From an uncultured Porphyromonas sp. (GTDB lineage Bacteria; Bacteroidota; Bacteroidia; Bacteroidales; Porphyromonadaceae): a stretch of DNA of 64,000 nucleotides. Position numbers and translations under genes: made by a program. Below the pieces are notes generated by a model. That model did no database searches. It worked only from the letters and a program-made list of their open reading frames with translations, and was not told the DNA's origin. This document shows, in pieces, positions 63,930 to 64,000 of the stretch (position 1 is its first letter; every line of letters starts with the position of its first letter). The stretch spans positions 1-64,000 of the forward strand of contig NZ_CALHDW010000010.1 of NCBI RefSeq assembly GCF_938023125.1. Direction: 5' to 3'.

Positions 63930-64000
63930 AAATAAATACGGCAAGAGAGGGAGAGACCTTTGCATCCTCCGCTCCATACCTACCGTTTCCTATTGGAAAT
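63930..64000. other. Window end, no gene seen
   Basis: No coding sequence. A plus-strand ACCTTTG near 63956 is a weak -7 candidate pointing out of the window. Confidence 0.4.

Noticed and set aside
1..64000. CRISPR arrays, tRNA/rRNA genes, insertion sequences, prophage
   Set aside because: No regularly spaced identical repeats, no tRNA T-arm patterns, no transposase or phage protein motifs were seen. The 22-bp palindrome array is too short and has no CRISPR-length spacers.

Overview
The window is about 64 kb from a Bacteroidales chromosome, most probably a Porphyromonas species. The strongest evidence is the gene order abfD / nifU-like / CoA-transferase / 4-hydroxybutyrate dehydrogenase / sucD, known from P. 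gingivalis succinate-to-butyrate metabolism. A RagA/RagB-type SusCD pair, a 2-oxoglutarate:ferredoxin oxidoreductase operon, type IX secretion (T9SS) genes and cargo, and Bacteroidetes promoters (TTG, 18-20 bp, TAnnTTTG) agree with this. I see no rRNA, tRNA, CRISPR array, insertion sequence or prophage.

Layout. 0.2-4.7 kb: SusD/SusC pair (minus). 5.6-7.7 kb: DUF3575 plus DUF3868/OmpA/TPR pair (minus). 8.3-12.3 kb: TonB-dependent receptor and an exported EEP-family hydrolase. 13.0-16.1 kb: korDA-orf-BC. 16.2-19.4 kb: a T9SS type B CTD protein, a SpoU methyltransferase and two small lipoproteins. 19.5-24.6 kb: C69 dipeptidase, rfbA, rfbB and a CCA-adding/poly(A) polymerase-like enzyme. 25.1-31.1 kb: tripartite RND pump plus a small PII-like protein. 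31.2-34.0 kb: a low-GC stand-alone helicase-nuclease. 34.6-41.2 kb: the 4-hydroxybutyrate operon (minus), preceded by a long leader with a cobalamin riboswitch. 41.3-45.9 kb: ZupT, aguB, aguA, a glycosyltransferase and a lipoprotein (minus). 46.2-50.7 kb: a large outer-membrane beta-barrel protein and a convergent YihY/BrkB protein, separated by an array of four phased palindromes. 50.9-54.9 kb: TonB receptor, CobI/CbiL-like methylase and a lipoprotein CbiK/IhtB-like chelatase. 55.0-63.9 kb (minus): PorW/SprE, a small membrane protein, CrcB, PPi-phosphofructokinase, carboxynorspermidine dehydrogenase and a BspA-like LRR protein with a T9SS signal.

How the genes fit together. The cell appears to ferment amino acids. 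KOR makes succinyl-CoA from 2-oxoglutarate. SucD, 4HbD, the CoA-transferase and AbfD take succinyl-CoA to crotonyl-CoA, on the way to butyrate. The competing fate of succinyl-CoA, methylmalonyl-CoA mutase and propionate, needs B12. A B12 riboswitch with its own promoter lies directly upstream of abfD, which suggests that B12 status may choose between the two branches. A second, riboswitch-independent promoter candidate and the lack of a clear terminator or RBS switch keep this an inference. AguA/AguB and carboxynorspermidine dehydrogenase indicate putrescine and spermidine synthesis from arginine.

Other leads: the single-gene helicase-nuclease as a possible phage-defence gene; a chelatase moved to the envelope beside a TonB receptor, more likely for heme capture than B12 synthesis; a PII-like protein attached to an RND pump; and the 22-bp phased palindrome array.
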